From assembly GCA_021300055.1 (NCBI GenBank), contig JAJTHU010000223.1:1-11095 (forward strand): a DNA stretch of 11,095 bases, in the 5' to 3' direction. Positions 1 to 6,488 of the stretch are shown piece by piece. The DNA is from Nitrosomonadaceae bacterium (GTDB lineage: Bacteria > Pseudomonadota > Gammaproteobacteria > Burkholderiales > Usitatibacteraceae). The first letter of the stretch is position 1. Every line of letters starts with the position of its first letter. The translations under genes and the position numbers were made by a program. Under the pieces are notes generated by a model. It saw only the letters and a program-made list of their open reading frames with translations, was not told the origin of the DNA and ran no database searches.

Positions 1-515
1 CCCGCTGGAATCACATCGACGTTGGCAAACGCGTGTTTGGTCCAGTCGATGAAATGAAAGCGGTCCTCATTGCGTCGGTCTTCAATTGCGCGGTTCTTCT
101 CGAACGCGTTGGGATCGAAGCCGCCGCACTCAACCGCAAGCGAATGGTCGACGATCAGTTGCACCGGCACGACCGGGTTCACCTGTGCGGGGTCACCGCC
201 TTGGTCGGCAATTGCATCGCGCAAGCCTGCCAGATCAACCAACGCCGTTTGCCCAAGGATGTCGTGGCAGACGACGCGCGCCGGAAACCACGGAAAGTCG
301 CGCTCGCGCTTCACCTCGATGATTTGTTTCAAGCACTCATCGATGATCGATGGATCGGCTTTGCGCACGATGTTCTCGGCGTGCACCCGCGCCGTGTAGG
401 GCAACTTGTCCCAGGCGCCGGGTTGCAGTGTATTGACTGCTTCGCGCGCGTCGAAGTAATCGAGGGATGTACCCGCGAGTGTGAAGCCTAGGGGTTTACG
501 GTACTTGGTATTCAT
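1..515 (-). CDS. acnD: Fe/S-dependent 2-methylcitrate dehydratase AcnD, N-terminal part (gene continues past the window edge)
   Basis: This is the first 171 codons of an aconitase-family protein that runs off the left edge; full AcnD proteins are about 865 residues. The ATG is at 515-513 and the protein begins MNTKYRKPLGFTLAG. Recognisable blocks are LDYFDAREAV (18-27), the aconitase-type segment VNPVVPVQLIVDHS (112-125) and the AcnD-like stretch AIEDRRNEDRFHFIDWTKHA (143-162). The cysteines that bind the 4Fe-4S cluster would lie outside the window. In the methylcitrate cycle AcnD dehydrates 2-methylcitrate to an aconitate isomer that PrpF then isomerises for rehydration. It follows prpC on the same strand after a 55-base gap. 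The Shine-Dalgarno sequence is poor, so it is probably read from the prp transcript. Housekeeping AcnA is the main alternative, but the N-terminal sequence and the position after prpC favour AcnD. Confidence 0.93.
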   Translation of the reverse strand, partial: MNTKYRKPLGFTLAGTSLDYFDAREAVNTLQPGAWDKLPYTARVHAENIVRKADPSIIDECLKQIIEVKRERDFPWFPARVVCHDILGQTALVDLAGLRDAIADQGGDPAQVNPVVPVQLIVDHSLAVECGGFDPNAFEKNRAIEDRRNEDRFHFIDWTKHAFANVDVIPA

Positions 516-570
516 TGAACTCAGTGTGGGCGCAATCGTGCGTTTCGTTACCGCTCAACGGTGGGATTGG

Positions 571-1737
571 CTAGCTGCGTTTCCCAATCGGAACGAAGGG
601 CAAATCATCTGGCCCAATGTAATTCGCGCTGGGGCGAATGATCTTGCCGTCTTCGCGCTGCTCGACGACGTGTGCCGCCCAGCCGGAGGTGCGGCTGATG
701 ATGAAGAGTGGCGTGAACATGGCCGTCGGCACACCCATCATGTGATAACTCACGGCGCTGAACCAGTCGAGATTCGGGAACATCTTCTTTTCGCGCATCA
801 TCACGGTTTCGAGGCGCTCGGCGATGTTGTAGAGCTTCATGTTGCCTTGCTCTTTCGACAGGCGCTCTGCCACGCGCTTGATCACCACGTTGCGCGGATC
901 AGAGATCGTGTACACCGGGTGTCCGAAGCCAATGACGACTTGCTTAGCGGCGATGCGCGCGACGATGTCGGCTTCGGCCTCGTCGGGATTGTCGTAACGC
1001 GATTGAATTTCGAAGGCCGCTTCATTCGCGCCGCCGTGCTTCGGGCCGCGTAGTGCGCCGATCGCACCGGTAATGGCGGAATACATGTCAGAGCCTGTGC
1101 CGGCGATCACGCGCGCCGTGAATGTTGAAGCGTTGAACTCGTGCTCGGCATACAGGTTGAGCGATACGTGCATCGCTTTCACCCACGAATCCGACGGCAT
1201 TTTGCCGTGCAACAGATGTAAGAAGTGCCCGCCAATCGAATCGTCGTCGGTTTCGACATCGATGCGCTTGCCGTTCACGGCGAAGTGATACCAGTAGAGC
1301 AACATCGAGCCAAATGACGCCATCAGTCGGTCAGCGATATCCTTCGCACCCGGCGCATTGTGGTCATCTTTCTCGGACAGGTTGCAACCAAGCGCGGAGC
1401 AGGCGGTACGCAACACGTCCATGGGGTGCGCCGATGCAGGCAACGACTCCAACACATCTTGCACTGCCATCGGGATGCCGCGCATCGACTTCAACTTGGC
1501 TTTGTAAGCCGTCAGTTCGGTGGCGGTGGGTAGCTTGCCGTGGACCAACAAGTGCGCGATTTCTTCGAACTCGCACTGCTCGGCCATGTCGAGGATGTCG
1601 TAACCGCGATAGTGCAAGTCGTTTCCAGTGCGACCCACGGTACACAGCGCGGTGTTGCCCGCGACAACACCGGACAGAGCGACCGATTTCTTGGGCTTGG
1701 GTGCAGTGGCGGCAGTGGTGGCGGTGGCGTCGGTCAT
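571..1737 (-). CDS. prpC: 2-methylcitrate synthase PrpC
   Basis: PrpC condenses propionyl-CoA with oxaloacetate to 2-methylcitrate, the first step of the cytosolic methylcitrate cycle. The 388-residue product is collinear with enterobacterial PrpC (about 389). It has the PrpC-like start PKKSVALSGVVAGNTALCTVG (14-34), then LHYRGYDI (41-48), and the conserved LYAEHEFNAST (195-205). Citrate-synthase catalytic residues are visible: His234 in GPKHGG, His273 in GFGHPVY and Asp324 in FPNLDWFSA. The C-terminus reads IIRPSANYIGPDDLPFVPI, as expected for PrpC. A good AGGAGA ribosome-binding site lies 8 bases before the ATG. The gene sits between the GNAT gene (106-base gap) and acnD. The sequence and context argue against ordinary GltA, which is longer (about 430 residues). 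The first dozen residues are a low-complexity Ala/Thr tail of no obvious function. Confidence 0.98.
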   Translation of the reverse strand: MTDATATTAATAPKPKKSVALSGVVAGNTALCTVGRTGNDLHYRGYDILDMAEQCEFEEIAHLLVHGKLPTATELTAYKAKLKSMRGIPMAVQDVLESLPASAHPMDVLRTACSALGCNLSEKDDHNAPGAKDIADRLMASFGSMLLYWYHFAVNGKRIDVETDDDSIGGHFLHLLHGKMPSDSWVKAMHVSLNLYAEHEFNASTFTARVIAGTGSDMYSAITGAIGALRGPKHGGANEAAFEIQSRYDNPDEAEADIVARIAAKQVVIGFGHPVYTISDPRNVVIKRVAERLSKEQGNMKLYNIAERLETVMMREKKMFPNLDWFSAVSYHMMGVPTAMFTPLFIISRTSGWAAHVVEQREDGKIIRPSANYIGPDDLPFVPIGKRS

Positions 1738-1745
1738 GCTGGTGT

Positions 1746-1751
1746 TCTCCT
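1746..1751 (-). promoter_or_regulatory. prpC ribosome-binding site (AGGAGA)
   Basis: AGGAGA, read on the minus strand, lies 8 bases before the prpC ATG. It is the strongest Shine-Dalgarno sequence in the minus-strand operon and supports the 1737 start. Most other genes in this operon have weak sites and seem to rely on translational coupling. Confidence 0.8.
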
Positions 1752-1796
1752 CAGTGCGTCGTTCAGGGTACGAAATGTGTGAAATGAAAGTCGTTT

Positions 1797-1842
1797 ATTG
1801 GCGGGCAGTTTGGGGCACTTTTGCTTGAAAATGCGCGCCAAT
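1797..1842. repeat. Imperfect inverted repeat between the GNAT gene and prpC
   Basis: The 106-base gap before prpC holds arms ATTGGCGGGCA (1797-1807) and TGCGCGCCAAT (1832-1842). These are 11-base arms with one mismatch and a 24-base loop. The element starts two bases after the GNAT stop codon (1844-1846) in the direction of transcription. It is not followed by a U-run on the minus strand, so it does not look like a simple intrinsic terminator. It could be an mRNA-processing or stability element separating the upstream genes from prpC-acnD, or it may be chance. I saw no convincing sigma70 or sigma54 promoter in the gap. Confidence 0.35.
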
Positions 1843-1843
1843 G

Positions 1844-2461
1844 CTAGGGTTTGATGAATTGCTCTCGGTCGATGCGATGGACGATGTGCCGCTTCAGCGG
1901 CCAATCGGACGGCACGCGCGGATGATCAAACTCAACGCCCGGCCATGGTGTCATGCCGATACGCGTCATCACCGCGTGTGACGGTGCATTGGTCGTGACA
2001 GACAATGCCACGACAAACGGTAGTTCGAGCTGACGAAACGCAAATGACAGCGATGCCATCGCGCCTTCCGTGGCATAGCCTTGGTGCCAGGCCTGCTGGC
2101 AAAGGCGCCAACCGATCTCAACAGCGGGTTGCCACGGTGCAGGGAAGCCGGGGGGATTGAGTCCCACAAAGCCAGCGAACGGGATAACGCCCGGGACTTC
2201 GACGGCCCACATGCCCCAGCCGCGCTGCGCGATAGCGCCGCGAATTCGCTCGAGTTCACCCATCGAATCTTCGCGGGCGTTCACCTTCGGAAAGTAGCGA
2301 CGCACCTCAGGGTCGGCGTTCATCTCGCACCATGCATCGATATCGCTGTCTTTCCACTGCCGCAGCAACAATCGCGGTGTGCGCAGTTCAACTGGTGCGG
2401 CAAAGGTACGCAGCATCAAGGTCGGTACTTCGGCCGCCAACGTTGAGCCTGATTTAGACAT
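1844..2461 (-). CDS. GNAT-family N-acetyltransferase (RimJ/RimL-like), substrate unknown
   Basis: The 205-residue product has the layout of RimJ/RimL-type GNAT enzymes, which move an acetyl (or other acyl) group from CoA to an amine. After a nonconserved tail (1-25) comes the family opening ELRTPRLLLRQWKDSDIDAW (26-45). A central GMWAVEVPGVIPFAGFVGL strand pair follows, then the acyl-CoA pyrophosphate loop in QQAWHQGYATEGA, and a late NAPSHAVMTRIGM block typical of motif B. No signal peptide or membrane segment is visible, so it should be cytosolic. Its ATG shares one base with the prpB stop (TAATG). There is no good ribosome-binding site, so translation is probably coupled to prpB. Family members of this kind act on protein N-termini, small amines or antibiotics, and nothing here shows which. 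A role in acylating an enzyme of the pathway is only a guess. M16 is a possible alternative start. Confidence 0.85.
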   Translation of the reverse strand: MSKSGSTLAAEVPTLMLRTFAAPVELRTPRLLLRQWKDSDIDAWCEMNADPEVRRYFPKVNAREDSMGELERIRGAIAQRGWGMWAVEVPGVIPFAGFVGLNPPGFPAPWQPAVEIGWRLCQQAWHQGYATEGAMASLSFAFRQLELPFVVALSVTTNAPSHAVMTRIGMTPWPGVEFDHPRVPSDWPLKRHIVHRIDREQFIKP

Positions 2462-3342
2462 TACTTTTTGGTCGCGAACAGTTTGTCGAGCGACTGCTCG
2501 TACGCGTGGTAGCCGATCACGTCGTAAAGCTCCTCGCGTGTTTGCATCGTATCGATGACATTTTTCTGCGTGCCATCACGGCGGATCGCGTTGTAAATGT
2601 TTTCCGCAGCCTTGTTCATGGCGCGGAACGCCGATAGTGGGTAGAGGATCATGCCGATCCCCGCTGCGCGGCACTCATCAACGGTAAAGAAAGGCGTCTT
2701 GCCAAACTCAGTGATATTGCAAAGCACCGGTACCTTCGTGATTTCAACCATGCGCTTGTACGTCGCCATATCCGGCACCGCGTCGACGAACACGCCATCC
2801 GCACCTGCCTCGACGTAGGCAACTAATCGCTCCATCACGCGGTCGGCACCTTCGCCTTGAAACGCGTCGCTACGCGCGATGACAAAAAAATCTTTGTCGG
2901 TCTTAGCATCGACTGCTGCCTTAACGCGGTCGACCATTTCTTCTTTGCTCACCACCTCCTTGCCCGGGCGGTGACCGCAACGCTTGGCGCCGACCTGATC
3001 TTCGATATGGCACGCAGCCGCACCGAACTTGATCAGCGACTTGACGGTGCGCGCGATGTTGAATGCTGACGAACCAAAGCCGGTGTCGATATCGACCAAC
3101 AACGGTAGATCGCACACGTCGGTGATGCGACGGATATCGGTGAGCACGTCGTCGAGGTTGTTGATGCCAAGATCCGGCATGCCGAGCGAGCCGGCAGCAA
3201 CACCACCGCCAGAAAGATAGATCGCGCGATAGCCCGCGCGCTTCGCGAGCAGCGCATGGTTGGCGTTGATCGTACCGATGATTTGTAGCGGTGATTCTTC
3301 TTTGAGTGCTTGACGAAACTTGGCGCCGGCGGAAAGGCTCAT
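2461..3342 (-). CDS. prpB: 2-methylisocitrate lyase PrpB
   Basis: PrpB cleaves 2-methylisocitrate to pyruvate and succinate, the last step of the methylcitrate cycle. The 293-residue length is normal for the family. The protein is a PEP mutase/isocitrate lyase-type barrel. Visible motifs are YLSGGGVAAGSLGMPD (42-57), the metal-site acidic pair in LVDIDTGFG (Asp84, Asp86), HIEDQ (112-116), the lyase signature KRCGHRPGKE (120-129) with the catalytic-loop Cys122, Arg157 in IARSDA, and NITEFGKTPFF (209-219). The start lies 20 bases after the stop of the upstream lyase gene and the stop overlaps the GNAT start by one base, so it is inside an operon. The Shine-Dalgarno is weak (GAGAA). Isocitrate lyase is excluded by the much shorter length and the PrpB-specific loop. 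Confidence 0.98.
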   Translation of the reverse strand: MSLSAGAKFRQALKEESPLQIIGTINANHALLAKRAGYRAIYLSGGGVAAGSLGMPDLGINNLDDVLTDIRRITDVCDLPLLVDIDTGFGSSAFNIARTVKSLIKFGAAACHIEDQVGAKRCGHRPGKEVVSKEEMVDRVKAAVDAKTDKDFFVIARSDAFQGEGADRVMERLVAYVEAGADGVFVDAVPDMATYKRMVEITKVPVLCNITEFGKTPFFTVDECRAAGIGMILYPLSAFRAMNKAAENIYNAIRRDGTQKNVIDTMQTREELYDVIGYHAYEQSLDKLFATKK

Positions 3343-3362
3343 GGGGGTTCTCGACGTGGAAA

Positions 3363-4349
3363 TCAGAAAAAAGCTTGTTCAGCTTGGGGCGACATTTTAA
3401 CGCCGGTCACCCTTGCCTTCTGCAGTAACTCCCAGAAGTAACGGTAGGTTGCACGGTCGTGCAGCTCGCCTTTGTATTGGATAGGGCCCCAATCGACGGC
3501 TTGTGCTGCGAGCAGGATGTTGGCAGCGTCCTCGACCTCTGAGTGGTCGGGTTTCATCGCATCGACGATGGGTTGGATTTGCGCTGGATAGATCGACCAC
3601 ATCCGCAAAAAGCCAAATTCATTGCGCGCGCGTGCGGCATCAGCTTTCACGACTTCAGTGTTCTTGAGGTCGAGGCAGACGTTATGCGCAGGGACCACGC
3701 CGTTGGCGAGCGCGGCCGCGACCATCTCCGCCTTTGCGCGGGCGATGAGTTTGTGTTCGAACTGGCCCGGCGAGCGCATGGCAGACGCGGGAATCGCACC
3801 ATGATGGCCCGACACGAAGTCCATTAGGCCAAAGTCAAGAACCTCAATGTTGGGCAGCGTGGCGATGCGATGAATATCGCGTAGCGCGCCGTGCGTTTCC
3901 ATCAAGATGTGTACCGGAATCTGGCGGCCCACGGCGTACTTCGCGGACGCGGTGCGGATGGCTTCGATCATCTCAGCCGCCTCGTTGTACGACGTGCACT
4001 TTGGGATGGTGATGTAGCGCAAAACTGTCCCCGCACCGCCAACGAGAATTTCAATATCGCGCTTCCAGTGCGGGTGCGAATAGTCGTGAATGCGCGCGCC
4101 CGCCATGCGGTGCTTGTTGGCGCTGGACATCAGCACGCGGACGATCATTTGTGCGTGCGCCTCCTCCTGTCCCGCTGGCGCGCCGTCTTCGCAATCGCAG
4201 GTGATATCGAAGATCGCGCCAAGCTCATCTTGCAGCCCAAGTGCCTTCAGGATGAGCTTTTCGCTGCCCGCAAAGTGCTCGCACGAGGGGATGACGGGAA
4301 ACGGCTTCTCGCCTGCGAACAGCGCGGTAGATGGGTGGACATTAGGCAT
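3363..4349 (-). CDS. HpcH/HpaI (CitE-like) aldolase/CoA-ester lyase, subfamily of betaproteobacterial sdh loci
   Basis: The 328-residue product is an HpcH/HpaI-fold lyase. These enzymes split 3-hydroxyacyl-CoA thioesters (malyl-, methylmalyl-, citramalyl-CoA) or related acids using Mg2+. Conserved parts are the acidic loop CDCEDGAP (51-58), Arg86 in GARIHDY, the metal ligands Glu151 in ILMETHGALRD and Asp177 in LDFGLMDFVS, and RMWSIYPAQIQPI near 249-261, which takes the place of the usual IHPxQ element. The opening block FPVIPSCEHFAGSEKLI (17-33) is unlike classical CitE. I recall it from a lyase group often found beside GntR and sdh genes in Burkholderiales, whose substrate I do not know to be established. 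The gene starts 2 bases after the mch stop and ends 20 bases before prpB, so it is translated as part of the operon. It is not a recent duplicate of the other lyase at 5463-6338. Whether it acts on a CoA ester or a free acid cannot be told from sequence. Confidence 0.85.
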   Translation of the reverse strand: MPNVHPSTALFAGEKPFPVIPSCEHFAGSEKLILKALGLQDELGAIFDITCDCEDGAPAGQEEAHAQMIVRVLMSSANKHRMAGARIHDYSHPHWKRDIEILVGGAGTVLRYITIPKCTSYNEAAEMIEAIRTASAKYAVGRQIPVHILMETHGALRDIHRIATLPNIEVLDFGLMDFVSGHHGAIPASAMRSPGQFEHKLIARAKAEMVAAALANGVVPAHNVCLDLKNTEVVKADAARARNEFGFLRMWSIYPAQIQPIVDAMKPDHSEVEDAANILLAAQAVDWGPIQYKGELHDRATYRYFWELLQKARVTGVKMSPQAEQAFF

Positions 4350-4351
4350 AG

Positions 4352-5449
4352 TCAGGGCTTCCGACGAGGCATGAGGACAGTAAGGTCGAGCGACAACACG
4401 TGCTGCTCAGGGCTTGTACCCACGAAAGTGGGGGAGTTTGGATCAGCGTTCTTGTAGCCGTGCAGTTGCAGACGGAGCGCGCCGACACTGTCACTGACTG
4501 CCCACTTCATGAGCGGTACGCTCATTGCGTAGATGGTGTCGCCCGCAAAGGTAGGGTTGAGGTGACTACCGCTGTTGATTGCAGCGATGGTGAGAGCATT
4601 CTCTAGGCCATCGAAGCTCAGCGCGCGGCACAGCGAAATGATGTGCCCGCCGTAGACTAGACGCTGAGCGAAGCGGCTGTCCTTCATGTGGTGCGCGTCA
4701 AAGTGTACGCGCGCTGTGTTTTGGTAGAGCTTGGTCGCCAGCGTGTGATCCGTGTTGTCAATCGTCAGGCCACCGGCATGAAGGATTGGCGAAACCGCCG
4801 ACGTGGTTACTGTCGCGTTGGCGAAAGAGTGGTCCGCGTCGGGCGCTTCGATGTCGTCCCAACTCTTCTTGCTACCAGTCGCCTGAGCGCACGCTGGTGT
4901 GGCCCACGCACCACGTGGCGCGGCGATCGCATTAGGTGTCACTGCCGCCGCGAAGTCGACTAAGCCGTAAGGTTTGAGATCGATGTTTGTCGCTTTGGTG
5001 TCGCGCCGATGGATCATCACCCAGCGCACCCAAGTGAGCACGAGTTCATCGCGTTGGTTAAAGCAACTGGAGCGCACATACACCACGCCCGTTTTGCCAC
5101 TTGAGGTCGCCTTCAATCCGACGATCTCGGTCGAGGCGTGCAACGTGTCGCCGATGTAGACCGGCTGCACAAAGCGGCACTCAGCGTAGCCTAGGTTGGC
5201 AACGGCGTTGTACGAAATGTCCGGCACCGTTTTGCCGAACGCGATGTGAAACACCAGCAGGTCGTCAACGGGCATCGCGGGATAACCGATCGACTGCGCG
5301 AATGGCTCGCTGCAATGTAATGGGTTGCGAGAACCCACCAGCGCCTGATAAAGGGCTACGTCACCCTGCGTGAGAGTGCGGGGCACGGCGTGGTCAAAGC
5401 GTTGACCAACCGCGTAGTCTTCGAAAAAGTAGCCCGATGCCGGTCTCAT
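4352..5449 (-). CDS. mch: Mesaconyl-CoA hydratase (beta-methylmalyl-CoA dehydratase), double MaoC/hot-dog protein
   Basis: The 365-residue product has two MaoC-type hot-dog domains, about 10-148 and 195-360, like the mesaconyl-C1-CoA hydratase (Mch) of Rhodobacter and Chloroflexus (about 340-350). Long near-identical stretches with the Rhodobacter type, as I remember it, include VDDLLVFHIAFGKTVPDIS (61-79), NAVANLGYAECRFVQPVY (81-98), LYQNTARVHFDAH (241-253) and RLVYGGHIISLCRALSFDGL (263-282). Mch adds water reversibly to mesaconyl-C1-CoA to give beta-methylmalyl-CoA, which a lyase splits to propionyl-CoA and glyoxylate. The linker between domains seems about 20 residues longer than usual (near 205-228). 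The first domain has SRNPLH (40-45) where single-domain R-hydratases have GDxNPLH. The gene lies between two CitE-type lyases, 13 bases after one and 2 bases before the other. Itaconyl-CoA or mesaconyl-C4-CoA hydratase is a less likely alternative. Confidence 0.88.
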   Translation of the reverse strand: MRPASGYFFEDYAVGQRFDHAVPRTLTQGDVALYQALVGSRNPLHCSEPFAQSIGYPAMPVDDLLVFHIAFGKTVPDISYNAVANLGYAECRFVQPVYIGDTLHASTEIVGLKATSSGKTGVVYVRSSCFNQRDELVLTWVRWVMIHRRDTKATNIDLKPYGLVDFAAAVTPNAIAAPRGAWATPACAQATGSKKSWDDIEAPDADHSFANATVTTSAVSPILHAGGLTIDNTDHTLATKLYQNTARVHFDAHHMKDSRFAQRLVYGGHIISLCRALSFDGLENALTIAAINSGSHLNPTFAGDTIYAMSVPLMKWAVSDSVGALRLQLHGYKNADPNSPTFVGTSPEQHVLSLDLTVLMPRRKP

Positions 5450-5462
5450 AGGTGGTCGGCCG

Positions 5463-6338
5463 TCACGATGCTTCCAGTTCCTTAATCATCTCAGCCAGTG
5501 CGATGATGCGCTTGGCCGCATTGACGTGGTGTTGCTCTACTAATCGGCCATTGAGCATGACGGTCCCACGTCCTTCACGATGCGCCGTTTCAAGTGCTTC
5601 AATGATTTCGTAAGCGTTAGCGATCTCGGCAGCCTTCGGCGTGAAGGCGTCGTTGCAATAGGCGAGCTGGTTGGGGTGGACCAAAGACTTTCCATCGAAC
5701 CCAAGATCTCGCGTCAGGCGACACGCCATTTCAAACGAATGCATGTCCTTGATGTCAATACTGATTCCATCGACCACTGCGCGTTTGTACGCGCGACCCA
5801 CCAACAACACATGTGAGAGCGAATACTGTAGTGGTAGGCGCTCCGGGGTTTTCTTGCCGTGGAGTTGGGTAATGAGGTCAGCGGTCGCCATGATGAGGCA
5901 AGCGATGCGATCCGATGCGGATGCGATCTCTTCCGATCGCAGCACGGCCAACGGGCTTTCAATCATCACCATGATCGGCAAGTGCGAGCCACCCGCTGCG
6001 TCGAGTACCTTGAGCGCATCAAGCACGTCTTGCTTGGACTCTATGTTTGGGAAAACCACCGCATCAACGCCGCACTTAGCAACGGCTCGGACATCTCCCA
6101 TTCCCCACGGCGAATCTAGATCGTTTACGCGAACGGTGAGCTCGCGACGACCGTAGCCACCGGTAAGGATTGCCTCAACCACCTGGCTGCGCGACAACTC
6201 CTTGTTTTCGACCAACACAGAGTCACCGAGATCGAAGATGACCGAGTCGACCTTCAAGCTGCGTGCCTTGTTGAGAAAACGTGGGAAGCAGCCAGGCACA
6301 TAAAGCATGGATCGGCGAGGGCGAAGGAAGGGGTTCAT
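5463..6338 (-). CDS. CitE-type CoA-ester lyase (candidate beta-methylmalyl-CoA, malyl-CoA or citramalyl-CoA lyase) with non-consensus active-site residues
   Basis: First gene of the minus-strand operon, 291 residues, matching the usual CitE/Mcl length (about 290-320). The start MNPFLRPRRSMLYVPG is chosen over an in-frame ATG at 6434 because homology begins here and the longer form would read through the predicted promoter. Typical elements are Arg70 in VRVNDLDSPWG, Glu127 in VMIESPLA (Mg ligand), Asp154 in TADLI (Mg ligand), IDIKDMHSFE (194-203), LGFDGKSLVHPNQ (212-224) and FTPKAAEI (232-239). Pairing with mch directly downstream (13-base gap) suggests cleavage or formation of beta-methylmalyl-CoA from propionyl-CoA and glyoxylate. 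Two spots deviate: the normally invariant DLEDSV loop reads DLGDSV (Gly38), and the usual glycine before the metal Asp (GxAD) is Ala151. Activity may be altered. No clear Shine-Dalgarno is seen. Confidence 0.87.
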   Translation of the reverse strand: MNPFLRPRRSMLYVPGCFPRFLNKARSLKVDSVIFDLGDSVLVENKELSRSQVVEAILTGGYGRRELTVRVNDLDSPWGMGDVRAVAKCGVDAVVFPNIESKQDVLDALKVLDAAGGSHLPIMVMIESPLAVLRSEEIASASDRIACLIMATADLITQLHGKKTPERLPLQYSLSHVLLVGRAYKRAVVDGISIDIKDMHSFEMACRLTRDLGFDGKSLVHPNQLAYCNDAFTPKAAEIANAYEIIEALETAHREGRGTVMLNGRLVEQHHVNAAKRIIALAEMIKELEAS

Positions 6339-6406
6339 GCGTGAGGTGTAGTTGATGGTGAACGAGCGGATGGAGCAGCGTGGATGGCGAGTGCTGCATC
6401 GCAACA

Positions 6407-6434
6407 AGTTTACGAAGCCAGCGCAAAAAGTCAA
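6407..6434 (-). promoter_or_regulatory. Candidate sigma70 promoter of the lyase-mch-prp operon
   Basis: On the minus strand, TTGACT (6434-6429) and TAAACT (6412-6407) are separated by 16 bases, a fair match to the -35 and -10 consensus. Transcription would start near 6400, giving a leader of about 62 bases before the first lyase gene at 6338. The -35 box overlaps the rightmost base of one of the palindromes upstream, which suits control by the divergent GntR regulator. Confidence 0.5.
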
Positions 6435-6466
6435 TAAGACTTATATCTTATATAAGACTAAAGTCT
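6434..6466. promoter_or_regulatory. Cluster of AT-rich palindromes, candidate GntR operator
   Basis: Three palindromes crowd into 33 bases of the divergent intergenic region. They are ATAAGACTTAT (6434-6444, arms of 5 around one base), TCTTATATAAGA (6446-6457, perfect) and AGACTAAAGTCT (6455-6466, arms of 5 around AA). ATAAGACT also occurs as a direct repeat at 6434-6441 and 6452-6459, 18 bases apart. The cluster overlaps the -35 of the minus-strand operon and possible plus-strand -10 sequences for gntR (TATAAG at 6451-6456 or TAAACT at 6477-6482). Regulators of the GntR family bind short palindromes and commonly control their own gene and a divergent one. Binding by this protein is inference, since no HutC-type GT-N-TA-N-AC core is obvious. 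Confidence 0.45.
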
Positions 6467-6488
6467 CTAAAAATGCTAAACTAGATGC

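Noticed and set aside
481..1053. 190-codon plus-strand open frame opposite prpC
   Set aside because: It is antisense to the conserved C-terminal half of PrpC, with no ribosome-binding site or recognisable domain.
1738..1843. Sigma54 promoter before prpC (prp operons in several proteobacteria use PrpR with sigma54)
   Set aside because: I found no GG-N10-GC -24/-12 element in a usable position on the minus strand, and no PrpR gene is in the window.
6339..6434. Longer start for the first lyase gene, using the ATG at 6434
   Set aside because: The extra 32 residues have no lyase homology and would be encoded across the predicted -35/-10 promoter; the family start MNPFLRPRRSMLYVPG begins at 6338.
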